Below the pieces are notes generated by a model. It was given only the letters and a program-made list of their open reading frames with translations. It did no database searches and was not told the origin of the DNA. Position numbers and translations under genes: made by a program. A stretch of DNA of 64,000 nt, from the NCBI RefSeq assembly GCF_011398355.1, contig NZ_AP021889.1, forward strand, positions 1,178,001 through 1,242,000. The letters are read 5' to 3'. This document shows, one piece after another, positions 55,474 to 64,000 of this stretch (the stretch's first letter is position 1; every line of letters begins with the position of its first letter). The stretch comes from Thiosulfatimonas sediminis. Its GTDB lineage: Bacteria; Pseudomonadota; Gammaproteobacteria; Thiomicrospirales; Thiomicrospiraceae.

Positions 55474-55977
55474 TCAGTCTTCGATTAAGGTCGTTTTGGT
55501 AATCAGAATATCATCTACTGGAACGTCTTGGTGACCACGGCGAGAGGTTGTGGCAACGCCAGCCATCGCATCAACCACGTCCATTCCCTCAATTACTTGA
55601 CCAAAAACGGCATAACCCCAGCCTTGTGCGTTTTTGCCACTGTGGTCAAGAAAGCTGTTGTCTTTAAGATTGATAAAAAACTGCGTGGTTGCAGAATGTG
55701 GGTCCATAGTGCGGGCGTAAGCCAAACTGCCGCGAACATTTTTTAGACCGTTGTCGGCCTCGTTCTCAATTGATTCGCCCGACTCTTTTTCATCCATACC
55801 AGGTAGCATTCCACCGCCTTGCACCATAAAGTTTGGAATGATGCGGTGAAAAAGTGTGCCGTTGTAAAAGCCTTCCATCACATAATGAATAAAGTTTTCT
55901 GCACCGATAGGGGCTTTTTCAGTATCGAGTTGTACGGTAATATCGCCCATCGTCGTGCTAATGATAACTTTTGACAT
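55474..55977 (-). CDS. ppiB: Cytoplasmic cyclophilin-type peptidyl-prolyl isomerase
   Basis: A 167-aa cyclophilin without a signal peptide, so cytosolic, like E. coli PpiB. The active site is FHRIIPNFMVQGGG (Arg, Phe, Gln), with SLAYARTMDPHSATTQFFINLKDNSFLDH further on. It lies 19 nt after ppiA, and the two share clear similarity, pointing to tandem duplication. Confidence 0.94.
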   Translation of the reverse strand: MSKVIISTTMGDITVQLDTEKAPIGAENFIHYVMEGFYNGTLFHRIIPNFMVQGGGMLPGMDEKESGESIENEADNGLKNVRGSLAYARTMDPHSATTQFFINLKDNSFLDHSGKNAQGWGYAVFGQVIEGMDVVDAMAGVATTSRRGHQDVPVDDILITKTTLIED

Positions 55978-55996
55978 TTTTTATAAGTCCTTGTTT

Positions 55997-56587
55997 TTAT
56001 TTAACTTGTCTTGCTTTAATAATTTCAATCGTTTCTGCAGGTACATCACCCATTCCGTTTTTAAAACCGGTAGGTGTGTTGCTGATTTCGTTAACCACTT
56101 GCATTCCTTTAATTACGCGACCAAACACGGTATAGCCCCATGCTTGAGAAGAAGATTTCTCACGATGGTCTAAAAAGCTGTTTTGGTTGGTGTTAATAAA
56201 GAACTGTGCGCTGGCAGAATGTGGGTCGTTTGTTCGCGCCATCGCCAAGGTGCCGATGCGGTTACGTAAGCCATTGTCGGCTTCGCTTTTAATCGGGTCA
56301 TGGTTGGGTTTGCGATTGAGGTTTTTATCGAAACCACCCCCTTGCACCATGAAATTTTTAATTACACGATGAAAAACCGTCCCATCGTAGAATTGTTCAT
56401 TGACATAACCAAGGAAGTTTTCAACGGTTTTAGGTGCTTGTTTTGGGTAGAGTTCAACCAGAATGCTGCCTTTATTGGTCTCAATTAAAACTTGCGGGTT
56501 TTGCTCGTTCGCTTGTGCCGCGAAATTAAGGGTTAAAAGTGCGCCGAAAACAGCGGTTTTAAAGGCTAAAAATAGACGTCTTGTCAT
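55997..56587 (-). CDS. ppiA: Periplasmic cyclophilin-type peptidyl-prolyl isomerase
   Basis: A 196-aa cyclophilin with a Sec signal peptide (AAQA near residue 26), so periplasmic like E. coli PpiA. The active-site block is FHRVIKNFMVQGGG, followed by TLAMARTNDPHSASAQFFINTNQNSFLDH. It is the first gene of a two-gene operon with ppiB and is divergent from cysS. Confidence 0.94.
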   Translation of the reverse strand: MTRRLFLAFKTAVFGALLTLNFAAQANEQNPQVLIETNKGSILVELYPKQAPKTVENFLGYVNEQFYDGTVFHRVIKNFMVQGGGFDKNLNRKPNHDPIKSEADNGLRNRIGTLAMARTNDPHSASAQFFINTNQNSFLDHREKSSSQAWGYTVFGRVIKGMQVVNEISNTPTGFKNGMGDVPAETIEIIKARQVK

Positions 56588-56765
56588 GATTCACTCCAAA
56601 AAATAATTGGTCATTAAGATACAATAGGCGCAATTCTAACACCTAGTCGTGCAGAGTAAACCAGTGTGCCAGAATTTGTTGTCGGCACTGTTGAACGTAA
56701 CTTGAAAAAACGTTGAAAAAAGTGCCGATTGATCCCGACCTTTTAACCCTCGTACAGGAACCCAA

Positions 56766-58133
56766 ATGAGCCTACAGATTTTTAATACCGAGACCCGTCA
56801 AAAAGAACTGTTTACCCCAATTCACGCCAATAAAGTGGGTATTTATGTTTGTGGTGTTACGGTTTACGATCTCTGTCATATTGGGCATGCGCGAGTGATG
56901 GTGGTGTTTGATACCGTCGTTCGTCATCTACGAGCTTTAGGATACGAGGTGACCTATGTGCGCAATATCACCGATATTGATGACAAAATTATTAAGCGCG
57001 CTTTGGAAAATGGCGAATCCATTCAATCGCTGACGACACGTATGATTGCTGAAATGCATGCCGATGAAAACGCGATGAATGTACTACGCCCGGATATGGA
57101 ACCAAAAGCCACGGAGCATATGGATGAAATCCGACATATGATTCAAGCGTTAATTGAGAAAGGTTTTGCCTATCCGGCAAGTAATGGCGATGTCTATTTT
57201 AAAGTGAATGCGTTTGAAAATTACGGCCGTCTCTCTGGTAAGCAATTGGAGGATTTGGAAGCGGGTGCGCGCGTTGATGTGAACAGTGTTAAACAAGACC
57301 CGATGGATTTTGTGTTGTGGAAAGCGTCTAAGGCTGACGAACCTGCATGGCAATCAAGCTGGGGAGAGGGCCGCCCAGGCTGGCATATTGAATGTTCAGC
57401 GATGTCGACCAAATGCTTAGGCAACCATTTTGATATTCATGGTGGTGGAATGGATTTGACTTTTCCGCACCATGAAAATGAAATTGCCCAATCGGAATGT
57501 GCGACGGGTGAACATTATGTTAATACGTGGATGCATTGTGGTTTTGTGCGAATTGATGATGAAAAAATGTCTAAGTCATTAAACAACTTTTTTACAATTC
57601 GTGAAGTGCTTAAAGTCTATCATCCTGAAGTGGTACGCTATTTCTTGTTGGCCAGCCACTACCGCAGTCCGGTGAACTACTCGGAAGAAAATTTGGATAT
57701 TGCTAAAGCATCGGTCGCTCGTCTTTATTCAGCGCTGCAAGAGGTCACAATTTCTTCGGCGGCTCAGGATACGCAGTTTGAAACGGATTTTATTGCGGTA
57801 ATGAATGACGACTTTAATACACCAAAAGCGATGGCGGTGCTGTTTGAGTTGGCAAAAGAGGTTAATAAAACTAAAGATTCAAGCCTAGCCGGTTTATTGA
57901 TTAAGTTGGCCAATCAAATTGGTTTACTTGAACAGCCGGTGGAGAGCTTCTTTAAATTGCAACCTTCAACGTCGGATTTAGACGATACGCAGATTGACGC
58001 TTTAATTGAAGAACGTAAATTGGCTCGCATGAATAAAGATTTTGCGCGTTCTGATGAGATTCGCGACCAGTTGAAAGAGCAAGGAGTTGAGTTGTTAGAC
58101 AGTGCGCAGGGCACAACTTGGCGTCGACTTTAA
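56766..58133 (+). CDS. cysS: Cysteinyl-tRNA synthetase
   Basis: Class Ia synthetase of 455 aa. HIGH is visible in [16 protein letters not shown], and KMSKS in [13 protein letters not shown]. The zinc ligands are the Cys of VCGVTVYD, the Cys of HIECSAMS, and the His/Glu of [10 protein letters not shown]. The C-terminal DALR/anticodon domain is normal. AGGAA precedes the ATG. No intrinsic terminator directly follows; the next hairpin (58390) belongs to the candidate sRNA unit. Confidence 0.97.
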   Translation: MSLQIFNTETRQKELFTPIHANKVGIYVCGVTVYDLCHIGHARVMVVFDTVVRHLRALGYEVTYVRNITDIDDKIIKRALENGESIQSLTTRMIAEMHADENAMNVLRPDMEPKATEHMDEIRHMIQALIEKGFAYPASNGDVYFKVNAFENYGRLSGKQLEDLEAGARVDVNSVKQDPMDFVLWKASKADEPAWQSSWGEGRPGWHIECSAMSTKCLGNHFDIHGGGMDLTFPHHENEIAQSECATGEHYVNTWMHCGFVRIDDEKMSKSLNNFFTIREVLKVYHPEVVRYFLLASHYRSPVNYSEENLDIAKASVARLYSALQEVTISSAAQDTQFETDFIAVMNDDFNTPKAMAVLFELAKEVNKTKDSSLAGLLIKLANQIGLLEQPVESFFKLQPSTSDLDDTQIDALIEERKLARMNKDFARSDEIRDQLKEQGVELLDSAQGTTWRRL

Positions 58134-58295
58134 TGGATTCTTGAAAATTGGGATTGTCGTGCTATTTATACTATTGGTTTGAAATTATTTTGAAATCAAA
58201 GGGTTAAGCGAGGCTTAATGCGTAGCTAAAAGTATTTGGTGTTAAGGGTTTTTGCGTATAGAAATAATTAATGAGTAATTAATTTATATTAATGT
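58134..58295. other. AT-rich spacer between cysS and the sRNA promoter
   Basis: No gene seen. The last 40 nt are AT-rich with an ATTAAT-GAG-TAATTAAT palindrome just upstream of the -35, which could act as an UP element. Confidence 0.35.
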
Positions 58296-58324
58296 TTGAC
58301 ATGATTAGAGAACGCTTATATACT
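58296..58324 (+). promoter_or_regulatory. Near-consensus sigma-70 promoter of the candidate sRNA
   Basis: TTGACA (58296-58301) and TATACT (58319-58324) with exactly 17 bp between. This is the best sigma-70 promoter I see in the window. No open gene starts downstream on this strand. Confidence 0.8.
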
Positions 58325-58330
58325 AAGCCC

Positions 58331-58422
58331 ATTCATGTTTCTTCATGAGTATCCTCCTCTGATTATTTCTTATGAGATAAGTTTTTTAGAACCACGGATT
58401 GGTAAGTTCCGTGGTTTTTTTT
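58331..58422 (+). ncRNA. Candidate small RNA (about 90 nt), unknown family
   Basis: A transcript starting 6-8 nt after the promoter -10 would end at the terminator stem AACCACGGA/TCCGTGGTT (58390-58416) with eight terminal T residues. Two weaker hairpins are predictable: TCATG/CATGA near 58334-58349 and CTTAT/ATAAG near 58369-58381. Between them lies an unpaired TATCCTCCTCTG, complementary to Shine-Dalgarno sequences such as GAGGAGG. This is the layout of a trans-acting sRNA. A leaderless ORF from an ATG near 58334 is possible but has no ribosome site and reads through the terminator. I cannot name a known family. Confidence 0.65.
58390..58422 (+). terminator. Rho-independent terminator of the candidate sRNA
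   Basis: A 9-bp perfect stem with a 9-nt loop and an eight-T tract. On the opposite strand there is no T-tract, so it is not the slt terminator. Confidence 0.88.
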
Positions 58423-58445
58423 GCCTATCTTTTCAGCATCTGTTC

Positions 58446-60431
58446 TTACTTTTCCGCCAGTTTATTATCGCTACCAATCGCCGGCATTTGATCGCTTAAG
58501 CGAGCATATTGTCCGTGCAACAAAGAATTGAATACTGTGGTGTACTCTAATACTGCTTTGACATAGTTACGGGTCTCTGTAAACGGAATAGAGTCCACCC
58601 ATTGATCAGCATCAAGCTTAAGTAGATTTTGCGTCCACTGGGCCACTCGATGAGGCCCTGCGTTATACGCTGCGGTAGCGAGTACTTTGTTATCGTTGTA
58701 TTTATCGGACAGATAACGCATATAGGCACTGCCAAGTTGAATATTGTTTTTCGCTTCAGTTAGTGCATAAATCGAGGTTTTGTCGTTGCCGATACGTTTA
58801 CCTATGTATTTAGCGGTTTTCGGCATAATTTGCATGAGCCCGACGGCACCTGCTGATGAACGAATGTCTTCGTTAAATGCACTTTCACGGCGGATAATCC
58901 CGTAAATCCACGCCGCTTCAATGTCGTTCTTTTTGGCATTTTCCATGACCGGCTCTTTATGAGGGGTTGGAAAGCGTAAATTAATATGATCCCACTCTTT
59001 GGCCAGCGCTAAACTGCGAATGGCGTGTGGGTACTGTTCCCACTGCTTGGCTAAGGTGGCGATTGAAATAAGCTCATCAGGGGCAACATTGGGTAAAAAA
59101 TAGTGCCACTCGACTTGTGCTGTTTTGACCCAGTCAACGGCAATTAATTCAGCAATTCTTTGCAGAGCTGGGTATTTTTTAATTAATGCGGTCTGGTCGA
59201 GTTGGGTATTTTTTTCGGGATTAAATTGGTAGGGTAATCGAATTCGGTCTGCGGCAAGAAAACCGTAATAGTTTCGTTTCTGAGCAAGAGTTTGGTAGAG
59301 CGTGTGTGCGGTTTTCTGATCCCCTCGTGCCTCAAGCGCGCGGGCCCGCCAATAACGCCATTGGTTACTATCTTGTTCTTCTTTACTCATCAACTCAATC
59401 GTGTCGAGTAAATCAATCCATCGCGAATTGCGCAGAGCGATTTGTGCTTGCCAACGTATGGTTTCTTCGCTGCCGTTACCCTGGGTGTTGACGTTTTCAA
59501 GCAGTGCTTTCGCTTCCTCTTGGTAACGATAGGCGCTGCGTAATGCAATTTTTCGTTGAATATCAATGCGTTGACTTTGATTTAAGCCATAAGGTTCGGC
59601 AAACTCTGCTAAAGCACTTTGTGCCAACTGCGGATTTTGGCTCGCAAGGTAAGGTACAGCTTGTATAAACGCTTCTTTGCGGGCAAAGCCGCTAATGGTT
59701 GTAATTTCTTTGCTCGTTAAATTTGGATTGCGCACAATATTTATCCAAGCGTTAACGACTTTTTTGTCGGCATTGGATAGGTCTTTGCTCGCGTCTTGTG
59801 CACGACTAAACTGTTTTTTCTGAATCAAAAGCGTAATTCGATTCCAAACCATTTGAGCAGTGAATTTCTTCTGGTTACGCAGCGCGGTTTCCACACTAAC
59901 ACAGGCTTCTGGAATCTCAATTAAACTTTGCCAAAGCTGCTGTGCGGCACTAATGGCCTTTTCTTTTTGTGCATCCGTTCCAAAGGCAATGCTCGCGTGG
60001 TAGAAATTGCACTGTAACGATTGGCTGTTTTGTGGTGTGTAGTGCAGCAGATACTCCGGCCATTGCTTGGTTGCGGCAAGGTGTTTTAACCAATGGGTGC
60101 GGAGTTTGTCGCTAAGGTATAGGTCTTGGTAGCGATTGAGGAAAAACTCGATAACCCGCGGTGGGGTGCTATCAATATTGACCCGGTAATCGTGATAGAG
60201 GACATAGGGATATAGGGTGTAATTTTGTAGTTGTTGTTTGTAACTGGCGATGGCTGCGCGGTCGTTGCGTTTGATTGCTTCGTATGCATCGATATAGGCT
60301 TTTTGTTCAATGCTCAGTGGCTGCGCCTGAGCCGACATTACGAAACTGGCTAGAAAGAGACAACCCAGGAGGCTAAAACGCAAACCGTGTTGCTGGATGA
60401 AAGTCAAAAGTGTCTTGAGCTGTGTGCGCAT
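58446..60431 (-). CDS. slt: Soluble lytic murein transglycosylase Slt70-like
   Basis: A 661-aa periplasmic enzyme that cleaves peptidoglycan with formation of 1,6-anhydro-MurNAc. A signal peptide ends at SAQA (near residue 36). A long superhelical alpha domain (about 40-480) precedes the catalytic lysozyme-like domain, with Glu in IIRRESAFNEDIRSSAGAVGLMQIMP, then YNAGPHRVAQW and PFTETRNYVKAVL. The length and order match E. coli Slt70. It is monocistronic by spacing and is followed by a second transglycosylase gene upstream on the same strand. Confidence 0.95.
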   Translation of the reverse strand: MRTQLKTLLTFIQQHGLRFSLLGCLFLASFVMSAQAQPLSIEQKAYIDAYEAIKRNDRAAIASYKQQLQNYTLYPYVLYHDYRVNIDSTPPRVIEFFLNRYQDLYLSDKLRTHWLKHLAATKQWPEYLLHYTPQNSQSLQCNFYHASIAFGTDAQKEKAISAAQQLWQSLIEIPEACVSVETALRNQKKFTAQMVWNRITLLIQKKQFSRAQDASKDLSNADKKVVNAWINIVRNPNLTSKEITTISGFARKEAFIQAVPYLASQNPQLAQSALAEFAEPYGLNQSQRIDIQRKIALRSAYRYQEEAKALLENVNTQGNGSEETIRWQAQIALRNSRWIDLLDTIELMSKEEQDSNQWRYWRARALEARGDQKTAHTLYQTLAQKRNYYGFLAADRIRLPYQFNPEKNTQLDQTALIKKYPALQRIAELIAVDWVKTAQVEWHYFLPNVAPDELISIATLAKQWEQYPHAIRSLALAKEWDHINLRFPTPHKEPVMENAKKNDIEAAWIYGIIRRESAFNEDIRSSAGAVGLMQIMPKTAKYIGKRIGNDKTSIYALTEAKNNIQLGSAYMRYLSDKYNDNKVLATAAYNAGPHRVAQWTQNLLKLDADQWVDSIPFTETRNYVKAVLEYTTVFNSLLHGQYARLSDQMPAIGSDNKLAEK

Positions 60432-60670
60432 AACTAACCTAATCGATAAAATCGTTTTTCAGAAAAAAATCGCTGTTTTAGCCAGAACGTTTTGTCTTTG
60501 CTATAACGGTTCTCTAAAAGCGCCAAATGAGCCTTGCTGGTTTTAGAGAGGAATTCTATTCTAACAAATACCCATCGCGAAAAGGTTAGATTTAAGAAGA
60601 CGCTGAATAAGTCTTAATTGAGTTGTTTTGCGTCTTATTAGGTTTTGCAGTAAAGATTTTTAAGGCCGAA

Positions 60671-62566
60671 TTAAATGGTGTTAAATGGAATTTTAATCAC
60701 TTGCCCGGGTTGCAATAACGTTTTCAACGTCATTTGATTGTACTGTGCCAGTCCTTCAACACTTAATTCAAACTCTTTGGCAATCGCCCAAAGATTATCG
60801 CCATTGCGAACAATATATTGTTGGTGTTTGGACATTTTGGGACCAAGCCAAATACGCAGTTCTTGATGGGGGCGTATGTTTTTAGCCGAAGAAAGTTGGT
60901 TCCACGCCATAATCTGTTTGACTTCGATACCGTGGGCGAGTGCAATTTCGCTCAGGGTTTCGCCTGATTTTACTTGATGAATCAGTTGTTGATTTTGCAT
61001 CGCAGCCTTATCCATCACGATGGTTTGTCCAATGTGGAGCGGTGCATTCTTGGCTAAGCGATTCCACTCACGCAGCTGTTGAATTTCAACGCCGTTTTGC
61101 TGGGCAATTTCGCTCAGCGTATCGCCTGATTTCACCTGATATATTATTTTTTCTTGAATGGACGGCGAAGACGATGGCTTGTTGTGCTTTTGGGCTTCAG
61201 ATTTTACAGGCATCGGTGCCGCTGGTGCCGATGCTGAAGGTTGTAATGTCTTAAGCGGGTTGCTTTTGTTGGTCGCGATTAAGCTGCTATTGTCGCTGAC
61301 AATCGGAATCAGTAAGGTCTGTCCAACACGCAAGAAATTGCTGTTCATCCGGTTGAGTTTTTTAATGGCGTTAACTGAAGTGCCATAATGGCTGGCAATT
61401 TTGCCTAAATAATCGCCATTTTGGATGCGATGCCGTTGCCAATGTACCTCAAAGCTTTGTGCATTTTGCCGATAGGCTTGGTTGAACAGGGACTGTTTTT
61501 CAATCGGCAAAAGAATGTGGTGCGGCCCTTGTGGCGGCGTTGCTTGACGCACATAAGCCGGATTGAGTTTTGCGAGTAAATCAGCAGAAATTTTGGTATT
61601 GGCGGCAACGGCGCTTAACGAGATTTGATGGTTTAATTCGATAACATCGAAAAATGGCTGATTGGCAATCGGTTCAATGGCGATGTCATATTTGGTGTTA
61701 TGTTCGATTAGATAGGCAATTGATAAAAGCGCTGGCACATAATTTTGTGTCTCACGCGGAAGATAAGGACTGATCTGCCAAAAGCTTGGCATGGTCTCTG
61801 TTTTAGCATTTTGTGCTTGATAGCGTTTAATCGCTTTGAGTACATTGCCATATCCCGCATTGTAAGACGCTAGGGCGAGTAGCCAGTCTTGTGTATTGTC
61901 ATAGTGCCGTTGTAGATAGGTGAGAGCCGCTTCGGTGCTTTTAACCACATCTCGACGTCCGTCGTACCACCAGTTGTTTTCCAGACCTAAGCTTTTGCCG
62001 GTAGCGGGCATGAATTGCCATAAGCCTAAAGCTTGCGCGTGTGATTTTGCGTGCGCTTTAAAGCCACTTTCTACCATTGGTAAGAGCGCGATTTCTAATG
62101 GCATATTGCGCGCTTTAACCTCTTCTACAATGTAATACAGGTAAGGTTTGGCTCGTTTGGAGACCTCAATAAGGTGTTTTTGACGTTTTTTGTAGTAGCT
62201 AACGGAGTGTTCGAAATGGCCTTCATTGGCGTACACCAGATCAAAGCTGCCGGAAAATGTCGCCCATAAGTTTGTATGAGGTTCTGGTTTCGTGACTTCT
62301 CGGTATTGCGCTTCAATTTCTTGTTTTATTTGAGGCTTGTCGTTTAAATAGAGCGTGCTTGATTTGTTCGTTTGTGGACGTGTAATCGGGGCTTTTGCGA
62401 TGCTTTGCACTGGCTGTACGTAGCGGTCTTGTTGCTGTGCTCTTTTTTCGTCCAACATGGGCACAGAGACGCAGCCGTTGAGATTCAATATTAGGCCACT
62501 AAAGAGGCAGATGGGTAAGATTTTTCGTGTCAATGAGGTCACAGAGTGTGCAGAGCGATTTTTCAT
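60671..62566 (-). CDS. mltD: Membrane-bound lytic murein transglycosylase MltD with four LysM domains
   Basis: A 631-aa lipoprotein (lipobox LNGC near residue 32). The SLT catalytic domain lies at about 130-290: LLPMVESGFKAHAKSHAQALGLWQFMP with the catalytic Glu, then ALASYNAGYGNVLKAI. Four LysM repeats follow, starting near HRIQNGDYLGKIA, YQVKSGDTLSEIA, HQVKSGETLSEIA and YIVRNGDNLWAIA, separated by a Ser/Pro/Ala linker. E. coli MltD has two LysM repeats. Its ATG overlaps the gloB stop (ATGA), so the two are co-translated. Confidence 0.94.
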   Translation of the reverse strand: MKNRSAHSVTSLTRKILPICLFSGLILNLNGCVSVPMLDEKRAQQQDRYVQPVQSIAKAPITRPQTNKSSTLYLNDKPQIKQEIEAQYREVTKPEPHTNLWATFSGSFDLVYANEGHFEHSVSYYKKRQKHLIEVSKRAKPYLYYIVEEVKARNMPLEIALLPMVESGFKAHAKSHAQALGLWQFMPATGKSLGLENNWWYDGRRDVVKSTEAALTYLQRHYDNTQDWLLALASYNAGYGNVLKAIKRYQAQNAKTETMPSFWQISPYLPRETQNYVPALLSIAYLIEHNTKYDIAIEPIANQPFFDVIELNHQISLSAVAANTKISADLLAKLNPAYVRQATPPQGPHHILLPIEKQSLFNQAYRQNAQSFEVHWQRHRIQNGDYLGKIASHYGTSVNAIKKLNRMNSNFLRVGQTLLIPIVSDNSSLIATNKSNPLKTLQPSASAPAAPMPVKSEAQKHNKPSSSPSIQEKIIYQVKSGDTLSEIAQQNGVEIQQLREWNRLAKNAPLHIGQTIVMDKAAMQNQQLIHQVKSGETLSEIALAHGIEVKQIMAWNQLSSAKNIRPHQELRIWLGPKMSKHQQYIVRNGDNLWAIAKEFELSVEGLAQYNQMTLKTLLQPGQVIKIPFNTI

Positions 62567-63378
62567 GATTGTTTTTCGTCAACAGTAATTTTTTCTATTC
62601 CTTGGTCCACTCGGTCTTTCCAGGCACGTAAAGTGGCAAAGAGTTCAGCTGGGCAGTCTTTGCTGCCTTTGGCGATTAATTTGGCTTTTAAAGCGGGGGT
62701 GTCAAAACGCATAAATGGATTGGTGCGCTTTTCTAAACCGAGCGTATCGACGTTACCGTCATGCAACGCCGGATAATTAACGTGTAGTTGATTGAGGCGT
62801 TGTTGTAATGCAGTATTTTCGGGCTCGACATAGGTGGCAAACGCCAGATTGTCTGCACTGTATTCATGCGCGCAATAGAACAATAAGTCCTCATTGAGCG
62901 CACGCAGTTTTAAAATGGAGTTGGCAAATTGTTCAACCGTACCGCCCAAAATCCGTCCGCAACCGCCGGTAAATAAGGTGTCGGCACAAAAAAGCCATTT
63001 TTCGTTAACATAGCTGATATGGTCTTCTGTGTGCCCAGGAGTGTCTAGTACGCGGAAGTGTAAATCTGGATTTAGGGTGATTTGTTCGCCTTCACTTAGG
63101 CGCTTTTCGATCAACGTAAAAGGCGTTTTTTGTGGGCCGTAAATCACGCAGTCGGGATAGTTTGCTTTAATTTCCGCGACACCGTCAATGTGATCAAAAT
63201 GTCGGTGAGTGATTAAAATCGCGGCTGCTTGCAGCTGGTTTTGCTGTAAAAAATCAATAACTTGCCGGGCTTCGCCGGGGTCGACAATCCATGCTAAGCC
63301 TTGAGTGCTATCATACATAACCCAAATATAGTTATCATAGGTACCGACCAATGCGGGAAGGCCTGCTATTTTTATCAT
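62563..63378 (-). CDS. gloB: Hydroxyacylglutathione hydrolase (glyoxalase II)
   Basis: A metallo-beta-lactamase-fold enzyme of 271 aa that hydrolyses S-lactoylglutathione. The binuclear site motif is ITHRHFDHIDG, followed by DTPGHTEDH, FCADTLFTGGCGR and CAHEYSADNLAFA. The start at 63378 (MIKIAGLPAL) fits the family N-terminus; an ATG at 63393 is an alternative. It lies upstream of mltD with a 4-nt overlap, the same neighbours as in E. coli mltD-gloB-yafS. Confidence 0.93.
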   Translation of the reverse strand: MIKIAGLPALVGTYDNYIWVMYDSTQGLAWIVDPGEARQVIDFLQQNQLQAAAILITHRHFDHIDGVAEIKANYPDCVIYGPQKTPFTLIEKRLSEGEQITLNPDLHFRVLDTPGHTEDHISYVNEKWLFCADTLFTGGCGRILGGTVEQFANSILKLRALNEDLLFYCAHEYSADNLAFATYVEPENTALQQRLNQLHVNYPALHDGNVDTLGLEKRTNPFMRFDTPALKAKLIAKGSKDCPAELFATLRAWKDRVDQGIEKITVDEKQS

Positions 63379-63549
63379 TGATGACGAAACCATGTATTTA
63401 TAATCTGCAGGGATTTTAATGGCTAAAAATAATTATTTCTATGCGAAATTGTGCGATTTGTCATTAAATTTGTAGGTGAAGTTATTGAGTAGCCTATAAA
63501 AATAACTGATGAAATCGCCTTAACCTCGCCCAATTTTTAAGAGGCTTAT

Positions 63550-64000
63550 ATGTCTGCCAGTTTTCAACAACAGCTAAAGCGGCTTTTCGCGCAAGCGCCA
63601 TTAAACCAAGTTTACGCGGATGAGCGCGTTCTAATTGATCAAGCATTAAATAACGTATTTGGTTATTTTGTGCTGCAGATTGGCTGTATTTCGGATGAAA
63701 ATTTGATGTTGCACAGTCGAGTGAATGTCAAAGTTTTGCTCGATTCGGTTTATCCTGCTGCCAATTTACTCAATGACGGTGTGCAATTTGTGCAGGCCGA
63801 TTTGGATTATCTGCCGATTGGTAAGGATAAAATTGATCTGTTTTTATTGCCGCATACATTGGAAAGCGCCGATGATCCGCATTATTTATTACGCCAGTTA
63901 GATGCGATGTTGTTGCCAGAAGGGCATTTGGTGATTAGCGGTTTTAATCCTCAAGGCTGTTGGGTTTGGCGGCACCGCTGGTTTTCTCGTAATCCGCTGT
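63550..64000 (+). CDS. SAM-dependent methyltransferase-like protein, YafS type (3' truncated)
   Basis: An open frame starting at an ATG with AAGAGG upstream and running to the window edge (150 codons). The N-terminus VFGYFVLQIGCISDENLM stands where motif I of class I methyltransferases is expected, though the usual glycine-rich GxGxG is reduced to QIGC. DLDYLPIGKDKIDLFLLPHTLESADDPHYLLRQLDAMLLPEGHLVISGFNP fits motifs IV-VI (split across the middle). Position next to gloB, divergent, as in E. coli yafS, supports the call. rnhA would be expected beyond the edge. Confidence 0.82.
   Translation, partial: MSASFQQQLKRLFAQAPLNQVYADERVLIDQALNNVFGYFVLQIGCISDENLMLHSRVNVKVLLDSVYPAANLLNDGVQFVQADLDYLPIGKDKIDLFLLPHTLESADDPHYLLRQLDAMLLPEGHLVISGFNPQGCWVWRHRWFSRNPL

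Overview
The window is a compact, gene-dense chromosomal segment of a gammaproteobacterium. The best guess is a sulfur-oxidising chemolithoautotroph of the Thiomicrospira / Hydrogenovibrio / Thiomicrorhabdus group. The evidence is a stand-alone soxB (periplasmic thiosulfohydrolase), a periplasmic DsrE-like protein, a single-domain rhodanese, moderate GC content, and gammaproteobacterial gene orders (ruvCAB-tolQRAB-pal-cpoB-queC, nrdR-rib-nusB-thiL, mltD-gloB-yafS, cysS divergent from ppi-lpxH). The genus is inferred, not proven. I see no rRNA, CRISPR array, insertion sequence, prophage or integrase.

Layout. 1-4.9 kb: 3' end of purL, soxB, a small unknown gene, a PP2A-like phosphatase and an RMND1/YagE-type membrane protein. 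4.9-8.9 kb: a minus-strand putrescine ABC transporter operon, potFGHI. 9.2-13.8 kb (minus): a BaiN/HI0933-type flavoprotein, a DsrE-like protein, a PAS protein with a degenerate GGDEF domain, and ettA. 14-21.3 kb (plus): glyA, nrdR, ribD, ribE, a RibBX-type ribBA, ribH, nusB and thiL, so folate one-carbon and riboflavin synthesis lie side by side. 21.4-26.7 kb: aroG, a DUF3579 protein, pilD, queD, ispA and a CBS-domain protein. 26.9-39.3 kb (plus): DUF502 protein, aspS, nadA, ruvCAB, the whole Tol-Pal envelope system and queC. Two identical tRNA-Lys(UUU) genes follow. 39.9-48 kb: a Rossmann protein, a small membrane protein, ntrB-ntrC, an unknown methyltransferase-like gene, yqaA, psd-PII and argG. 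48.4-58.1 kb: a cold-shock protein, a GH17-GT2 glucan synthase fusion, pgpA, rhodanese, a dicarboxylate symporter, lpxH, two cyclophilins and cysS. 58.1-64 kb: a candidate small RNA, two lytic transglycosylases (slt, mltD), gloB and a truncated methyltransferase gene.

How the genes connect. NtrB/NtrC and PII form a nitrogen-sensing set within 4 kb. Tol-Pal, Slt, MltD, LpxH, PgpA, Psd and the glucan synthase all concern the cell envelope. SoxB and rhodanese are linked only by a palindrome they share upstream.

Most notable non-coding signals. (1) A consensus promoter followed about 90 nt later by an intrinsic terminator between cysS and slt, with an exposed anti-Shine-Dalgarno motif: a likely unannotated sRNA. 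(2) The palindrome TATTAG-N6-CTAATA upstream of both soxB and the rhodanese gene. (3) A diverged intergenic repeat in at least four places, whose terminal hairpin shows a compensatory base change between copies.
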